A stretch of 64,000 nt of DNA from NCBI GenBank assembly GCA_036245525.1, contig BTPG01000002.1, forward strand, positions 122,779,224 through 122,843,223, written 5' to 3'. The notes under the pieces are model-generated. The model did not search any database. It saw nothing but the letters and a program-made list of their open reading frames with translations, and had not been told where the DNA came from. The DNA comes from Semisulcospira habei (lineage: Eukaryota > Mollusca > Gastropoda > Semisulcospiridae). The position numbers were made by a program, and so were the translations under genes. Shown here piece by piece: positions 48,563 through 62,241 of the stretch (its first letter is position 1; each line of letters opens with the position of its first letter).

Positions 48563-50680
48563 GTGAAGAAGTCTGCCTTCCGCCTCATCTGCAGCAGTCT
48601 CCAGCTCAAGCTTAGAGAGCTCCAGAACCAGTGGTGGTCCAGACTCGCACAGAGGACCCAGCTCTGCGCTGACAACGGTGACTACAGGGGCTTCTACGAA
48701 GCACTGAAAGCAGTGTATGGCCCTAGGCACCTGGTACAAAGTCCCCTGCGAAGCGCTGATGGACAGGCACTCCTCACAGATAATACCTCCATCTTGAACC
48801 GCTGGTCGGAATACTTTCAGGACCTCTTCGGCGCTGAGCGCACTGTTCAAGAAACAGTCATCGTCCAAATCCCACACCTTCCACTAAAGGTTGAATTGGA
48901 CGAACCGCCCACCGCCGAAGAGACCCTCACAGCCATCCACCAGCTCAAGAGTGGCAAAGCAGCAGGCATTGACGGAATCCCGCCAGAGATCTGGAAACAT
49001 GGAGGCCCAGCACTGCACAACAAGCTCCACGACCTCTTTCTCTGCTGCTGGGAAAAAGGAACACTACCAAAGGATCTCCGTGATGCAGTCATCATCACCC
49101 TGTACAGGAACAAAGGAGAGAAGTCTGCCTGCTCTAATTATCGTGGAATTACCCTGCTGTCCATTGCCGGGAAAATTCTCGCAAGGTTGCTCCTGAATCG
49201 GCTGGTACCTGCCATCGCTGAAGACCACCTCCCAGAGGGCCAGTGTGGCTTCAGAGCCAACAGGAGTACCACCGACATGGTCTTTGTGCTGAGACAGCTT
49301 CAGGAGAAGTGCCGCGAGCAGAACAAAGGGCTGTACGTAACGTTTGTCGACCTAACAAAAGCGTTTGACACTGTGAGCAGGCAAGGTATATGGCAGATCC
49401 CGGAGCGACTAGGTTGTCCCCCAAAGTTCCTCAACATGATCGTCCAGCTCCACGAGGACCAGCAAGGTCAGGTCAGACTAAACGGTGACCTCTCAGAACC
49501 ATTCCCCATTCGCAACGGCGTGAAGCAAGGCTGCGTGCTGGCACCGACCCTCTTCACTATCTTCTTCAGCATGATGTTGAAGCAGGCCACAGTGGACCTC
49601 GACGATGAGGACGCAGTGTACATCAGGTATCGTCTCGATGGCAGCCTGTTCAACCTCAGACGACTGCAGGCCCACACGAAAACCCTAGACCAACTGATTC
49701 GTGAGCTGCTCTTTGCTGATGACGCTGCCCTCGTTGCACACACAGAGAGAGCCTTGCAGCGCATTACGTCCTGCTTCGCAGATGCCGCCCAGCTCTTTGG
49801 ACTTGAGGTCAGTCTGAAAAAGACAGAGGTCCTTCATCAGCCGGCACCCAAGGAAGAGCATCGCCCTCCCCACAGCACCATCGGCGAGTCCGAACTGAAG
49901 TCTGTACACCAGTTTACCTACCTCGGCTGCATCATCACGTCAGACGCCAAGCTGGACAAGGAGCTGGACAACAAGCTGGCAAAAGCGAACAGTGCTTTCG
50001 GGCGACTATTCAAGCGGGTGTGGCACAATCAACAGCTGAAAAAAGGCACCAAGATCAGCGTGTACAGAGATGTCGTCCTCACCACCCTGCTGTACGGTTC
50101 CGAGTCCTGGGCCCTCTACCGCAGCCAACTACGACTCCTCGGACGCGTTCACCAGCGCTGCCTGCGTACCATCCTCAGCATTCACTGGAGTGACTATGTC
50201 ACCAACGTCGAGGTCCTTGAACAGGCGGAAACTGTGAGCATCGAGGCTTTGCTGCTGCGGACACAGCTTCGCTGGGCGGGGCACGTCTCCAGCATGGAGG
50301 ATCATCGCCTACCCAAGATCACTCTGTTCGGCGAGCTCGCCACTGGACACCGAGACAGAGGGGCACCAAAGAAGAGATACAAAGACGGTCTCAAGAAGTC
50401 ACTTAGTGCCTGCCAAATCGACCACCGCCAGTGGTCCTCGCTTGCTGCGGACCGTGACACCTGGCGCTCCACCATTCACAAGGCAGCCGTCTCCTTTGAG
50501 GACTCTCGCAGAGCTAACCTTAAGGACAAGCGGCTCAGAAGGAAAAAAAAAAACAGAGTTGTCGTAACTCAGAACCCTGACCAGACCTTCCCCTGCAGCC
50601 TCTGCGGTCCAACCTGCCTGTCCCGGATTGGCCTCCGCAGCCACGAAAATGCCTGCAGACGACGTGGGCAAGCCCTATAG
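48563..50680 (+). CDS. LINE reverse transcriptase with C-terminal zinc finger
   Basis: 705 codons open. RT blocks in order: LKSGKAAGIDGIPPEIWK (about 128-145), DAVIITLYRNKGEKSACSNY, RGITLLSIAGKILARLLLNR, EGQCGFRANRSTTDMVFVLR, YVTFVDLTKAFDTVSRQGIW, RNGVKQGCVLAPTLFTIFF, LLFADDAALVAHTERAL (active site FADD intact, about 389-405), FGLEVSLKKTEVL, HQFTYLGCIIT and the thumb with TTLLYGSESWAL. A C-terminal CSLCGPTCLSRIGL...HENAC (about 677-698) is a likely C2H(H/C) nucleic-acid-binding finger. All catalytic aspartates are present, so only the two homopolymer frameshifts upstream argue against activity. The listed ATG is internal to the full protein. Confidence 0.88.
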   Translation: MKKSAFRLICSSLQLKLRELQNQWWSRLAQRTQLCADNGDYRGFYEALKAVYGPRHLVQSPLRSADGQALLTDNTSILNRWSEYFQDLFGAERTVQETVIVQIPHLPLKVELDEPPTAEETLTAIHQLKSGKAAGIDGIPPEIWKHGGPALHNKLHDLFLCCWEKGTLPKDLRDAVIITLYRNKGEKSACSNYRGITLLSIAGKILARLLLNRLVPAIAEDHLPEGQCGFRANRSTTDMVFVLRQLQEKCREQNKGLYVTFVDLTKAFDTVSRQGIWQIPERLGCPPKFLNMIVQLHEDQQGQVRLNGDLSEPFPIRNGVKQGCVLAPTLFTIFFSMMLKQATVDLDDEDAVYIRYRLDGSLFNLRRLQAHTKTLDQLIRELLFADDAALVAHTERALQRITSCFADAAQLFGLEVSLKKTEVLHQPAPKEEHRPPHSTIGESELKSVHQFTYLGCIITSDAKLDKELDNKLAKANSAFGRLFKRVWHNQQLKKGTKISVYRDVVLTTLLYGSESWALYRSQLRLLGRVHQRCLRTILSIHWSDYVTNVEVLEQAETVSIEALLLRTQLRWAGHVSSMEDHRLPKITLFGELATGHRDRGAPKKRYKDGLKKSLSACQIDHRQWSSLAADRDTWRSTIHKAAVSFEDSRRANLKDKRLRRKKKNRVVVTQNPDQTFPCSLCGPTCLSRIGLRSHENACRRRGQAL

Positions 50681-50707
50681 AATCTTCGTTCGCGAAGTCA
50701 AGCCAAG

Positions 50708-50719
50708 GTTCTACAGCTG
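50708..50719 (+). repeat. 12-bp target-site duplication, right
   Basis: GTTCTACAGCTG, identical to 46,636-46,647. Confidence 0.8.
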
Positions 50720-51162
50720 TCCAACTCTGTCTTGTTCCACACTAAGGCCGTCAAACTATAACCTACGGTTTTTCCTCATATTACGACTGTGCCACTTTCC
50801 CCCCTCTAAACTACAACTATCTCTTTTCCTCAGAACTACGACTGTGAAATCTGTTTTCCCTCGGACAATGACATGGCGGGACTCCCCAATGACGTTCTCA
50901 TTTGTTTTGTTTTCAATACAACTATCAGCTGATTGCATGAGGTGAAACTGCCGTACAAGCAAAGACATTTCAGACTTCCTCCGAACACGGAAATGGGGCC
51001 GAACGCCGCCGCCAACAAGAGGCAGAACTAGATGTCCGTGAGTCCCTGCAAAACGTATGGACTCACGAGCGTCTGTGCCTTTTCCTGACTGAAGGGGCTG
51101 GCTGAAGAGGACTTTGGTCTTGTGGTTGTAGTGGAGGACATGGAGGAGACTGTCTGTTGCTT
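50720..51162. other. No gene recognised; degenerate hairpin at 51,010-51,090
   Basis: AACAAGAGGCAGAACTAGAT and TCCGTGAGTCC pair loosely with GGACTCACGAG and CTGTGCCTTTTCCTG, a diverged version of the MITE core. Otherwise featureless. Confidence 0.5.
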
Positions 51163-51397
51163 GTAACCCCTTCGTTGCCAGTGATCACGGATTCCGCGTC
51201 TGAAACCACTGCACACTGACCGACATTCGTGCGAAGAACACAAATGAAATGGGACCAAACTCGGTATAACAGAACACGCGGCAAACAAGAGACATAAATC
51301 CTCATGAGCCCCCGCGACTGCGGGGGCTCATGAGGATTTGTGTCTCTTGCAGCTGGGTAGCGTTCGCTTTGGCCGGCCCTGCCAGTTAAGGGGTTAA
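51163..51397. mobile_element. TTAA foldback MITE (235 bp)
   Basis: Left end TAACCCCTTCGTTGCCAGTG (TTAA changed to TGTAA), right end CTGCCAGTTAAGGGGTTAA. The centre is a near-perfect hairpin: AAGAGACATAAATCCTCATG, AGCCCCCGCG, CGCGGGGGCTCATGAGG-type return, then TTTGTGTCTCTT. The left interior matches the remnant at 10,441-10,544. Confidence 0.85.
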
Positions 51398-52924
<1,527 letters not shown>

Positions 52925-54949
52925 TATTTGGTTTAACTGAGACTTGTTTGGCCGTCATATGAGTGATGAAACCATCGCCATCCCGAATTATTCTATTATC
53001 AGGAGAGACCCGTCAGTACATGGTGAGACAGGTGTAGCGGTATATCAGTATCCATCAATCCATTCTACACATAACCCGCAGGCGACACTACTGAAGACCT
53101 AGGAACTGGTGATGTAGAATGTATTTGGGTAGAAATCAAATACTCTAAATCCCCGCCCTTACTTGTCGGGTTTCTGTATCGAAACACTGCAGCCACCTTT
53201 GAGTGGTGCGATAGCTTTTTACACATGAACGATAAAACAGACATTCACAACAAAGATGTTTTCCTTCTTGGAGATTTTAATATTGACTTTCTTACACCAT
53301 ATCCATCATGGGAATGTAGTACTATCCTAGTCGGTCTCCACCAATTGGTAACATCGCCCACCAGAATTACGCCATCATCAGCCACTATTATAGACCATAT
53401 TTATACCAACAAACCTCAAGCAGATAGGAACTCTCAAGTTAATTGTATTAGTGTAAAAGACCACTATCCGGCTAGCTGCACATGGCTGTCAAAACTTCCA
53501 AAGCTAAAATGAAAGCAAGTCCACACGTGCATAACTTACAGATCGTTTAAAGTTTTTAATGAAAGTGTATTCTTGGCTGATTTAGCGAGAGCACGGTTCA
53601 TCGACTTGTATAAAGATAGTGACCAAAATAAAGCATTAGATACCTGGTACCGGATCTTTCTTGGTGTGCTGAACAAACACGCGCCTCTGAGACAAAAAAG
53701 AGTGTGAAATACGTTACCGTTCCACCATGGCTGACTGCGGATCTGATTGAGGCTATGGAACACAGAGACGAGCTGAGAAGAGAGAAGCGGTTTACTGAAT
53801 ACAAAACACAGGGTAATCGTGTTAAATGTATGGTTTTAAATGCAAAGAGATCTAAGTTTTTTTCGATAAAGTAGTTAAACAAAGCAAAGACTCATCCACT
53901 GTATGGCGTGTCATTAATTTAGTAACTAGAGGTACAAATAAAAATAGTGCGCCTTTACCACCCCACCTCACTGCAAATAGGTTTAACGATCACTTCACCT
54001 CTGTAGTGGAATCGTTAATCCCAACAGGAAATAATTCATGTGAGTATGTTTGTCCGAACGCGCTAGTAGACCACTGTAACCGGAAAATACAAAAAAAGAA
54101 CCATTCACGATACCGCCTATAGCAGTCCATGAAGTGGGTAAATTAATTATCTTGATAGAAATTAAAAAGTCATCCGAGCCTGATGAGATCAGCTCAAAAT
54201 ACTCAAGATACTTCCATATATTGTCAAAAGTATTACATATATTTACAATCACTGTATAAACCAAAACTGTTTTCCGGACGCATTTAAAGACGCAAAAGTG
54301 ATACCCCTACCAAAATCGAAAGATCTGAGTGAATCAACAACTTTCGCCACATATTACTATTACCTGTATTGTCGAAGCCTTTACAGCGGCACATCCATAA
54401 GCCTCTGAATACTTACAAAACCGAAATCTCATCCATTCACTGCAGTCAGGCTTCAGACCGAACCATTCCTGTCACACTGCCTTGATAAGAATGGCAGATG
54501 CCTGGTTATCATCTATTAATGATTCCAAACTAACAGGTGTAGTGTTCTTAGACTTCCGTAAAACCTTTGACATGGTGAACCACGACATACTTATAAAGAA
54601 AATGTCCTTATATACTAAAAGCGCAGCCGTGTTTTTCAAATCCTACCTAGAAAACAGAAGACAAAAAGTTCTCCTGAATGGTACACTGATACTCTAGTCA
54701 CTGCGTAGTCAAGTATGGCGTGCCCCAGGGATCTATTTTAGGCCCTCTTTTATTCTGTTTGTTCATCAACGACCTTCCACTCACAATTAGCAATGATAGT
54801 GTTGCATGCGATATGTTCGTTGATGATGCTGCGATACAGACTTCCGATAAGGCTTTGCCAGTAATTGACACGCGCCTACAATACACATAACAGGACATTG
54901 ATAGCTGGTGTAGTAACAATTCCATGATCTTAAACCCTGCAAATACTGA

Positions 54950-55735
<786 letters not shown>

Positions 55736-55853
55736 GATTTTCACAGCAGCCTGCACTTGCAGTGTACGATTTTCTCCGTCCTAACTCTTCATTTCAGTTA
55801 TATCTTCAGCTAATAAAAGATGCTAATACTGCAAGTAGTGTGTGTGTGTGTGA

Positions 55854-55855
<2 letters not shown>

Positions 55856-55928
<73 letters not shown>

Positions 55929-55955
55929 AGAGAGATTGTGTGTGTGTGTGTGTGT

Positions 55956-55989
<34 letters not shown>
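55856..55989. repeat. (GA)n then (TG)n microsatellite
   Basis: GA tract 55,856-55,935 followed by TG tract to 55,989 in the LINE 3' UTR. Confidence 0.95.
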
Positions 55990-55993
<4 letters not shown>

Positions 55994-56308
55994 TTGTGCT
56001 CGTGTTTATGAATGTGTCTATAGATATGTACACTTTTACAACTGTGTGTATGTGTGAGATTTTGCGGGTGTGCGAACGCCTGGACGGGTGTCAACTTTCT
56101 ATGTTTATTTCCACTTCTTCAAAGATTTTTTTAAAAGTTTATATTTCATTATTTTGTTCGTTTTATATTTCTTTTTTCCCAATTTAAAGATAGTATTTTG
56201 TGATTTGTGCATTATACGTAAAGTAGATTAACAACGGCGAGTTCGAAAAATGGTTTGACCAAAACTTTCACCGTTGCAAAATAAAGATTCATTGTCATCA
56301 TTGTCATT

Positions 56309-56541
<233 letters not shown>

Positions 56542-56624
56542 CGACACAACACACTCGCACACTATTTGAATTCGAATTTTGCTTTAAATGATTTATTTTT
56601 ATTTAATTTCTTGTGCTTTTCAAC

Positions 56625-56705
56625 GACAGATTTGAAAATTGAAAAATGGTCTCAGTGCCTGCGGAAACTTTTGCCGTTGATAAATAAAAGTTCACTTGTT
56701 GTTCA
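56625..56705 (+). mobile_element. LINE 3'-end fragment
   Basis: TTGAAAAATGGTCTCAGTGC, ACTTTTGCCGTTGATAAATA and AAAGTTCACTTGTTGTT parallel the LINE end at 56,236-56,300 (TTCGAAAAATGGTTTGACC, ACTTTCACCGTTGCAAAATA, AAAGATTCATTGTC). Confidence 0.65.
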
Positions 56706-56939
56706 GCAGTTTTCTCTCTGCCCACGCCCATCCCCCCTCCCTCCCTCCTCCCCTCCCCCCCCCCCAACCCCTTCCCCACCCTCCTTTCTATTTCTTTCAC
56801 CGTCACTTGCCAGAAGCTGAGTGTGTGCAATCTTTGTAAATTCAACACCAACGAACTTAGCCGTTCAAAAAAAAAAAAAAAAAACAAAAAAAAAACACTG
56901 GCCTGACGAGGCCCCGCTCTCGCAGGGGCCCATGAGGAT

Positions 56940-57020
56940 CTATCCCAATGCGCAAAAGGCCATCGGGCCGATGTCGTGCGTGTGCCAACGGCGGCCGACA
57001 TCGGCCCGATGGCCTTCTGT
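56940..57020. repeat. Hairpin with GGCCATCGGGCCGATGTCG core
   Basis: CCCAATGCGCAAAAGGCCAT and CGGGCCGATGTCG pair with CGACATCGGCCCGATGGCC and TTCTGTGCATTGGG; arms about 33 bases with few mismatches. A half copy lies at 61,490-61,535. GAAGGGGTTAA at 57,069-57,079 suggests it is the core of another TTAA MITE. Confidence 0.85.
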
Positions 57021-57079
57021 GCATTGGGCAAGTCTCGTGTTGTTCGGTTGCTATTACCTTTTCTCGTCAATGAAGGGGT

Positions 57080-58455
57080 TAAAAGACCGTAAGCTAAGTC
57101 GCCCTGGCCTATGTTATAATACCGCTGATCTAGTTTCATACTGTTGATCAGTGGTGGTAGAGTAGCGATAATCGTGTGGCTAGACTGACAAAAACACGCT
57201 GAATCAGGTCACCCAGCTGAAGCGGGCGCGACTCACACGGACTACGTACGCTCAGTGTGACGTTTCTCTGGTGTTTACTGGTTAAAAACTGTTCCACCCT
57301 TTGATCCGGCAGTGAAGGGGTTAATGCAGGGAAGTCTTTTACCCTGATCTTTCCTTACAACTACAGACTCTATTGACTTGACACGGCCAAGGACACTACT
57401 CTGTGGGGAGACCTTTCAAGCGTACTTGTTTGCTATTTTGCGTAGTTTCTACATAACTGAAAGATCAGTGGAAAGGCCAGAATTTGTTTTAGTAGTGTTT
57501 GGCTTTTTCAGATGTTATTTCAAGCTTTCTAGTTTACCTTGCTTCTGACATATAGATCTAAGGTGATATGGCCTTTCTTAACTTAGAAGGCTAAGTACCG
57601 ACACAGAATCAGCAATAGTGACTTCTTTTTATTTTATTTTCTTTTTTAAATTATTATTATTTATTTTATTTTATTTTATTTTATTGAGGGGGAGGGGGGA
57701 GGGCGTGTGTGGGTTATGCGTGTGTGGCTGTTTTTTTTTTGGGGGGGGGAGGGAGGGGGGGGGTCTCTTTTGTAGATAATTTGGCCGAGTGTTCAAGCCT
57801 GTGCAGGGCCGATAAGCCAGTGCTAGTTGCGTCTCGTGTGGCGGCTGTCTCCGGAAGCCTGACGGGATTATCCGGAATTGGCGCTAAGGCCAGCAACCAG
57901 CACCTCGTCTGCATAGTCCTGCCTACGGCGACTCAAGGGGTAGCGTTCGGTGGCTCCCTGGGTTTGTCATCCCACACCCGCATTTACCAGACATCAGGGT
58001 GTACGCTGATCTCGCACAAGCAGTCACGTGGTAACAACATTCAACACCAAGGTCAAAGTTCCCTTTGAGATTTGATTTTTAAGGAATTATCATGGTGCCG
58101 CTCACTTCTTGCCCGCAATTAGCCATCACTAGTGAGCCGGGCCTGAAAAGCCTCGCAGCTTCAGATGGGCCCGCGACGATGATGATGGTGATAAAAGTTG
58201 TCCTCTGAAGATGTCATTACAGCATAAGTCTAATACTATAATAGTAGTAGACTTATGATTACAGTTCCATAGACAGTCTATCCACGATAGTTCCAGGGCA
58301 ATGCCAAAACAGCAAAACAGAATGGCGCCTGTATGTGCCACGCATTTATCAGTTTTGGCACCAAGCTTGACCCACTTTTAGTCAGTCCATATGTATAAGT
58401 GTTTGAGGGCAATGGGACCATTTAGTCACAACGCAATACAACAAGAGATGGGTCG
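57080..58455. other. No gene recognised
   Basis: CCGGCAGTGAAGGGGTTAA at 57,307-57,325 is a solitary right terminus of the TTAA MITE family. T- and G-rich low complexity at 57,625-57,765. The open frame at 57,709-58,068 has no recognisable domain. Confidence 0.4.
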
Positions 58456-58570
58456 GCCACGATAATTCAAAGGTAGTGCCGGATTAGCTTCGCGCCTTGA
58501 TGGTACAAAGTCGTTAGATGACACCTCCAAAAAGTGGTAGATGCGGCCTTGGGGTGAAATGGTTGAACGT
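58456..58570 (+). mobile_element. Half of a second-family TTAA MITE
   Basis: CACGATAATTCAAAGGTAGT and GCCGGATTAGCTTCGCGCC match the left half of the hairpin at 45,797 and the right flank GGTGAAATGGTTGAA is a degraded terminus; the return strand of the hairpin is missing. Confidence 0.6.
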
Positions 58571-58884
58571 AGGCTAAGATGATGATGTCTGTTCATTCCA
58601 ACCTGAGGTTTTCAGTGAGTACAGCACTAAATCTGTAAACCCCGGGCGGGTAAACGATGAAACGACGAATCAGCCGAAGTCTACCCCATGAGCCCGGCCG
58701 GCTGTGCAGTCATTGCACCCCAGTGACTTCCTCATTACAGTCTATGCCTCGTTCAGCTGTATCGGTCTGGCCGAGGGACTGCGGCGGAAATCGCTCCTGG
58801 TGCTTTCACTAATCACACTGACTGCACGATAGCTAATGCCGCTCTCACCCGCCATCACGCTACGCTCCCGATCAGTTTCCCTGA

Positions 58885-59094
58885 TTAACCCATATCATTT
58901 TGATACACCCATTGCTTAAAATAAATTTGACTGATAGTTCAAGGGTGGTGCCAGAGTAGCTTGGCGCCTCGGGCGCCAAGCTATTCTGGCACCACACTTG
59001 AACTAAAACAGTTGAACCATTTCCTAATCTGTAATGTAGCCTTTATTCGACTAAGCAAATTTTACAAACTCAGCATCAGGATGTAATGGGTTAA
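58885..59094. mobile_element. TTAA-flanked MITE, second family (210 bp)
   Basis: Begins TTAACCCATATCATTTTGAT and ends ATCAGGATGTAATGGGTTAA. Core hairpin: GATAGTTCAAGGGTGGTGCC, AGAGTAGCTTGGCGCC, then GGCGCCAAGCTATTCTGG and CACCACACTTGAACTA. Confidence 0.85.
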
Positions 59095-59274
59095 TTGCGA
59101 CCGGCACACATAGAATAGTAAGCATAAGGCCATTGCGTCCACACATCGGCCTCAGTTAATTAATTAGTGAGTGAGTGAGTGAGTGAGTGAGTGAGTTATT
59201 TAGTTTAGTTAGCTAGATAGGCTTCTTTTTTTTAAAAATCCTGACCAAAAAGGTGCCAAACTTGTAAAATGCAG

Positions 59275-59375
59275 AAACTAACCAACGAAGGAAGAAACAC
59301 GCTTAGAAAAGACAGTTACAACACATTTGTGTTGTAACTACCGATCTATGCGTGCCTCTTTCTTCGTTGCGTTAC
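59275..59375. repeat. R2-related hairpin
   Basis: AACGAAGGAAGAAACACGCT, TAGAAAAGACAGTTACAACAC and the return TGTGTTGTAACT...GTGCCTCTTTCTTCGTT. Confidence 0.75.
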
Positions 59376-59531
59376 TCTCTGCAGTTAGGTAGGTTGGTAG
59401 TTTCTGTTTATGTCTCCCTGATTGAGGCCGGCAGCGTCAAAAGCTGTGCGACATGTCGTCTACTAGTAGTGTTGAGGCACCAAGGCATATAATTTTTCAT
59501 TTCATTCTGAGAATGCTCTGCTGTGCTAATG

Positions 59532-59757
<226 letters not shown>

Positions 59758-59863
59758 GACGAGGAAGGCCCTTTGGTTTGAGCAATATCCCACAGTTAAA
59801 TGTTACTACTATTTATTCGTATCACAGGCTGAAACATGTATAAAATTTTGCATCAGCCAATCT

Positions 59864-60093
59864 TTAATCCCTTAACTGCCGGGTCAAAGCGAACGTCACC
59901 CATCTGCAAGAGACATAAATCCTCATGAGCCCCCGCAGTCGCGGGGGTTCGAGAGGTTTTATGTCTATTGTAAGTCCTATGTTGTTTGTGCCTGATTTTG
60001 GTCTCGGTTACATGGTGTTCTTCACGCGTCTGTCGGTCAGTGCAGAGTGGTTTCAGACGCGCAATTTGTGATCACTGGCAGCGAAGGGGTTAA
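59864..60093 (-). mobile_element. TTAA-flanked foldback MITE (230 bp), inverted orientation
   Basis: Starts TTAATCCCTTAACTGCCGGG and ends ACTGGCAGCGAAGGGGTTAA. Core: AAGAGACATAAATCCTCATG, AGCCCCCGCAG, CGCGGGGGTTCGAGAGG, TTTTATGTCTATTGTAAG. Its long right arm, read on the minus strand, matches the left arm of 51,163-51,397 and includes ACTTACAATAGACATAAAAC, the likely source of the minisatellite. Confidence 0.85.
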
Positions 60094-60265
60094 AAAAATC
60101 TACATCTTCATTTACAGGTAGAAAGGATTTACAATTTTGAGTGCGTGACTTCTTGGCGTGACCCCTAGGTGACTCTAGGTCGCGCACCTCGTCTGGTTAG
60201 TTTGTTTGACTAACCTGGGTGTCGGTAGCAGTTCTTGTCACGACGATTCCTGCAGGACCCTACCC

Positions 60266-60479
60266 TTAACTCATTTCATCCTGAGGATGAAATGATCATT
60301 TTTTTTTAGACATCCTTTGAAGTCTACATCGCAGTTCTCGAAACAGAACAACCATGATAGTTCAAGGGTGGTGTCAGAATAGCTTGGCGCCTACAGGCGC
60401 CAAGCTATTCTGACACCACCCTTGAACAATCGTCGTCGATCCATATCCCGTCGTAGCGTGTCAAAGCTTTAAGGGTTAA
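60266..60479. mobile_element. TTAA-flanked MITE, second family (214 bp)
   Basis: Begins TTAACTCATTTCATCC, ends CTTTAAGGGTTAA. Core (60,350-60,432): ATGATAGTTCAAGGGTGGTG, TCAGAATAGCTTGGCGCC, TACA loop region, GGCGCCAAGCTATTCTGACA, CCACCCTTGAACAAT. Confidence 0.85.
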
Positions 60480-60761
60480 CATTTCATACAGGAGTCATCG
60501 CGACAAGAACCGCTACCGACAGCCAAAAGGTTAACGTTTGCGGCACCGGAGGGATAATGGACGGAGCCAATAGGCGGGTTATGGCGGACAGGGACAGCCG
60601 TTGCCGTCTCCAGCAACTGTGCCGCCTTGGTTTACCAGGACATGTCAACGGCCATGCTGTAGAACAAGCCTGTCTTTTTTTTTTTTTTTTTTTTTTTCTT
60701 CTTCTTTTTTGTTGCCTGGACCATCGCGACGGGCTCTGCTGGCATACGCACGGTTTGTGAA

Positions 60762-60974
60762 TTTGCCCCTTCACTGCCAAAGGACATACTTTTGTTTGTG
60801 AATTCTGTGTTGACAGAACGACCAAAATACACAACTGTCCGCGGAAAACATGGACACACAGTGGTCTCACCAAGAGGCATAGATCCTCATGAGCCCCGCG
60901 GGGGCTCATGTGGATCTATGCCTCTTGCAGTTAGATTGCTTTCACTTTCAGTTCTCGGCATTGAAGGGGTGAAT
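60762..60974. mobile_element. Foldback MITE, TTAA lost at both edges
   Basis: GCCCCTTCACTGCCAAAG on the left and CGGCATTGAAGGGGTGAA on the right; core AAGAGGCATAGATCCTCATG, AGCCCCGCGGGGGCTCATG, TGGATCTATGCCTCTTGC. Same family as 45,191-45,411 but older at its edges. Confidence 0.8.
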
Positions 60975-62032
60975 TGGGTGGGGTGGGGGGGGGGGGAGGG
61001 AGGTAGCATCACGGTTTCAAGACAATTTATTTTGCGGCATTCACGTTTCAAGATGGAAAGAGACGACAACGGGGGGAGGAGGGGGAGGATAGGCTGTGTG
61101 CTGGGACTGACTGAATGTTCATTTTACCTAAGACACAACATTCCTCTGATGGCCGGAAAATCAAACGACGGGGAGTTTGGGTGGGCATGGGGGTGGGGGG
61201 GAGGGGTTGATGTTGTTGTTGTTGTTTAGGATGGGCTGAAGATTCCTGACAAGAATTAAAGAGCAGCAACAGACTCTTCACGTTTCATGAGATAACCAGG
61301 ACGCTTTCACGGATCACGAAGATCATTTTTGGCTTCCACGTATCACGAGGAACCCTTCTTACGTGGATCACTAGGCTGCAAAACTTGCAATCACGAATCA
61401 CGAAAACAAAAGACAAAAATGCCAGTCACTCATGACGATTTTACGTATACTCCCATTCTGTAAACTGGCAAAACTGTGTACGAGCCAGCTGAGGACGACG
61501 TCGGCCCGATGACCTTTGCCGGCCGGTATTGGGAAACCGAGAAAAGCCGAAGGTGGTGTCGGGGACAGAAATGCGGTGCTAATGCTGTCATAATCATGGC
61601 GGCCAGCCAGAGGTGCGAGTATCTTAAAGGGTAATTACCTTGTTCCGGCTTCAACACTATCGGCACACTCTGTTACGGTAAGCCATCAGCCACACACTTC
61701 TCTCCGCAGCCAGCTAGATTCTCTTGCGCTGATCTCAGTGGAGGTTCATGAGATTCTGTTCCTGACCCAAATTGGTTCCGGCTGTGCCCCGCGAGACAAA
61801 CTTACAAAATCCCCCGCCGCGTGTGAGTTGGCTCGTGAAGATCAGAGTCAGTCTGTGCCCCATGCAGTTGTACGTTGCTTTAATGTACAGACAGTGCAAG
61901 GGTTAAGCCTATGAATACTTGACGTGACAGTATCTGAACTATTAGTGGAACCGACGGCAATTATTACACATGCCTGCACATTGTAATTGTACACACCTAA
62001 GCGGTTTTTGTTTGTTTTTTTTTAACGGCAGA
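60975..62032. other. No gene recognised
   Basis: G-rich low complexity to 61,215. Around 61,280-61,405 several TTTCACGGATCACGAAGATC-like repeats of about 35 bases form a short degenerate tandem array. No coding signal. Confidence 0.4.
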
Positions 62033-62241
62033 TGGTAGGCACTCGTCAGCTCTGGAACCAACTCGCCCCGTCTTGCACTCGACTACACAAAGTAGAGTCA
62101 TCTCGAACAAGATCAGGCATGAGCTTATACAGCATGCCAGATTCTCAGGAGCATATGAATCGCGAGCTATCTCTTGCACACCGAGACCTTCTAAAGAACC
62201 CATACAATCAGAGAAATTCAAATGACATGCTCACCCGATAG
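62033..62241 (+). other. Possible terminal exon, weak
   Basis: A good 3' splice-site context (T-rich tract then AACGGCAG) precedes an open frame of 69 codons (MVGTRQLWNQLAPSCTRLHK...SNDMLTR) ending in TAG. The protein has no recognisable domain and no partner exon was found upstream, so this may be chance. Confidence 0.2.

Larger units (their letters stand above)
46648..50707 (+). mobile_element. Nearly full-length non-LTR retrotransposon, 4.06 kb
   Basis: Bounded by the 12-bp duplication GTTCTACAGCTG. Order: tRNA-like sequence (46,655-46,730), ~700-base 5' leader, endonuclease, linker and reverse transcriptase reading frames to 50,680, then a very short 3' UTR with the hairpin CTTCGTTCGCGAAG. 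No poly(A) or microsatellite tail separates it from the duplication. There is no separate ORF1. The single protein of about 1,080 codons is split only by frame changes at a C-run (48,261-48,274) and an A-run (about 48,511-48,521). Clade is uncertain; the EN-RT-zinc-finger layout and FADD active site suggest an RTE-related group. Confidence 0.85.

Noticed and set aside
57709..58068. 119-codon plus-strand frame
   Set aside because: Starts in G-rich low complexity; no recognisable domain or splice context.
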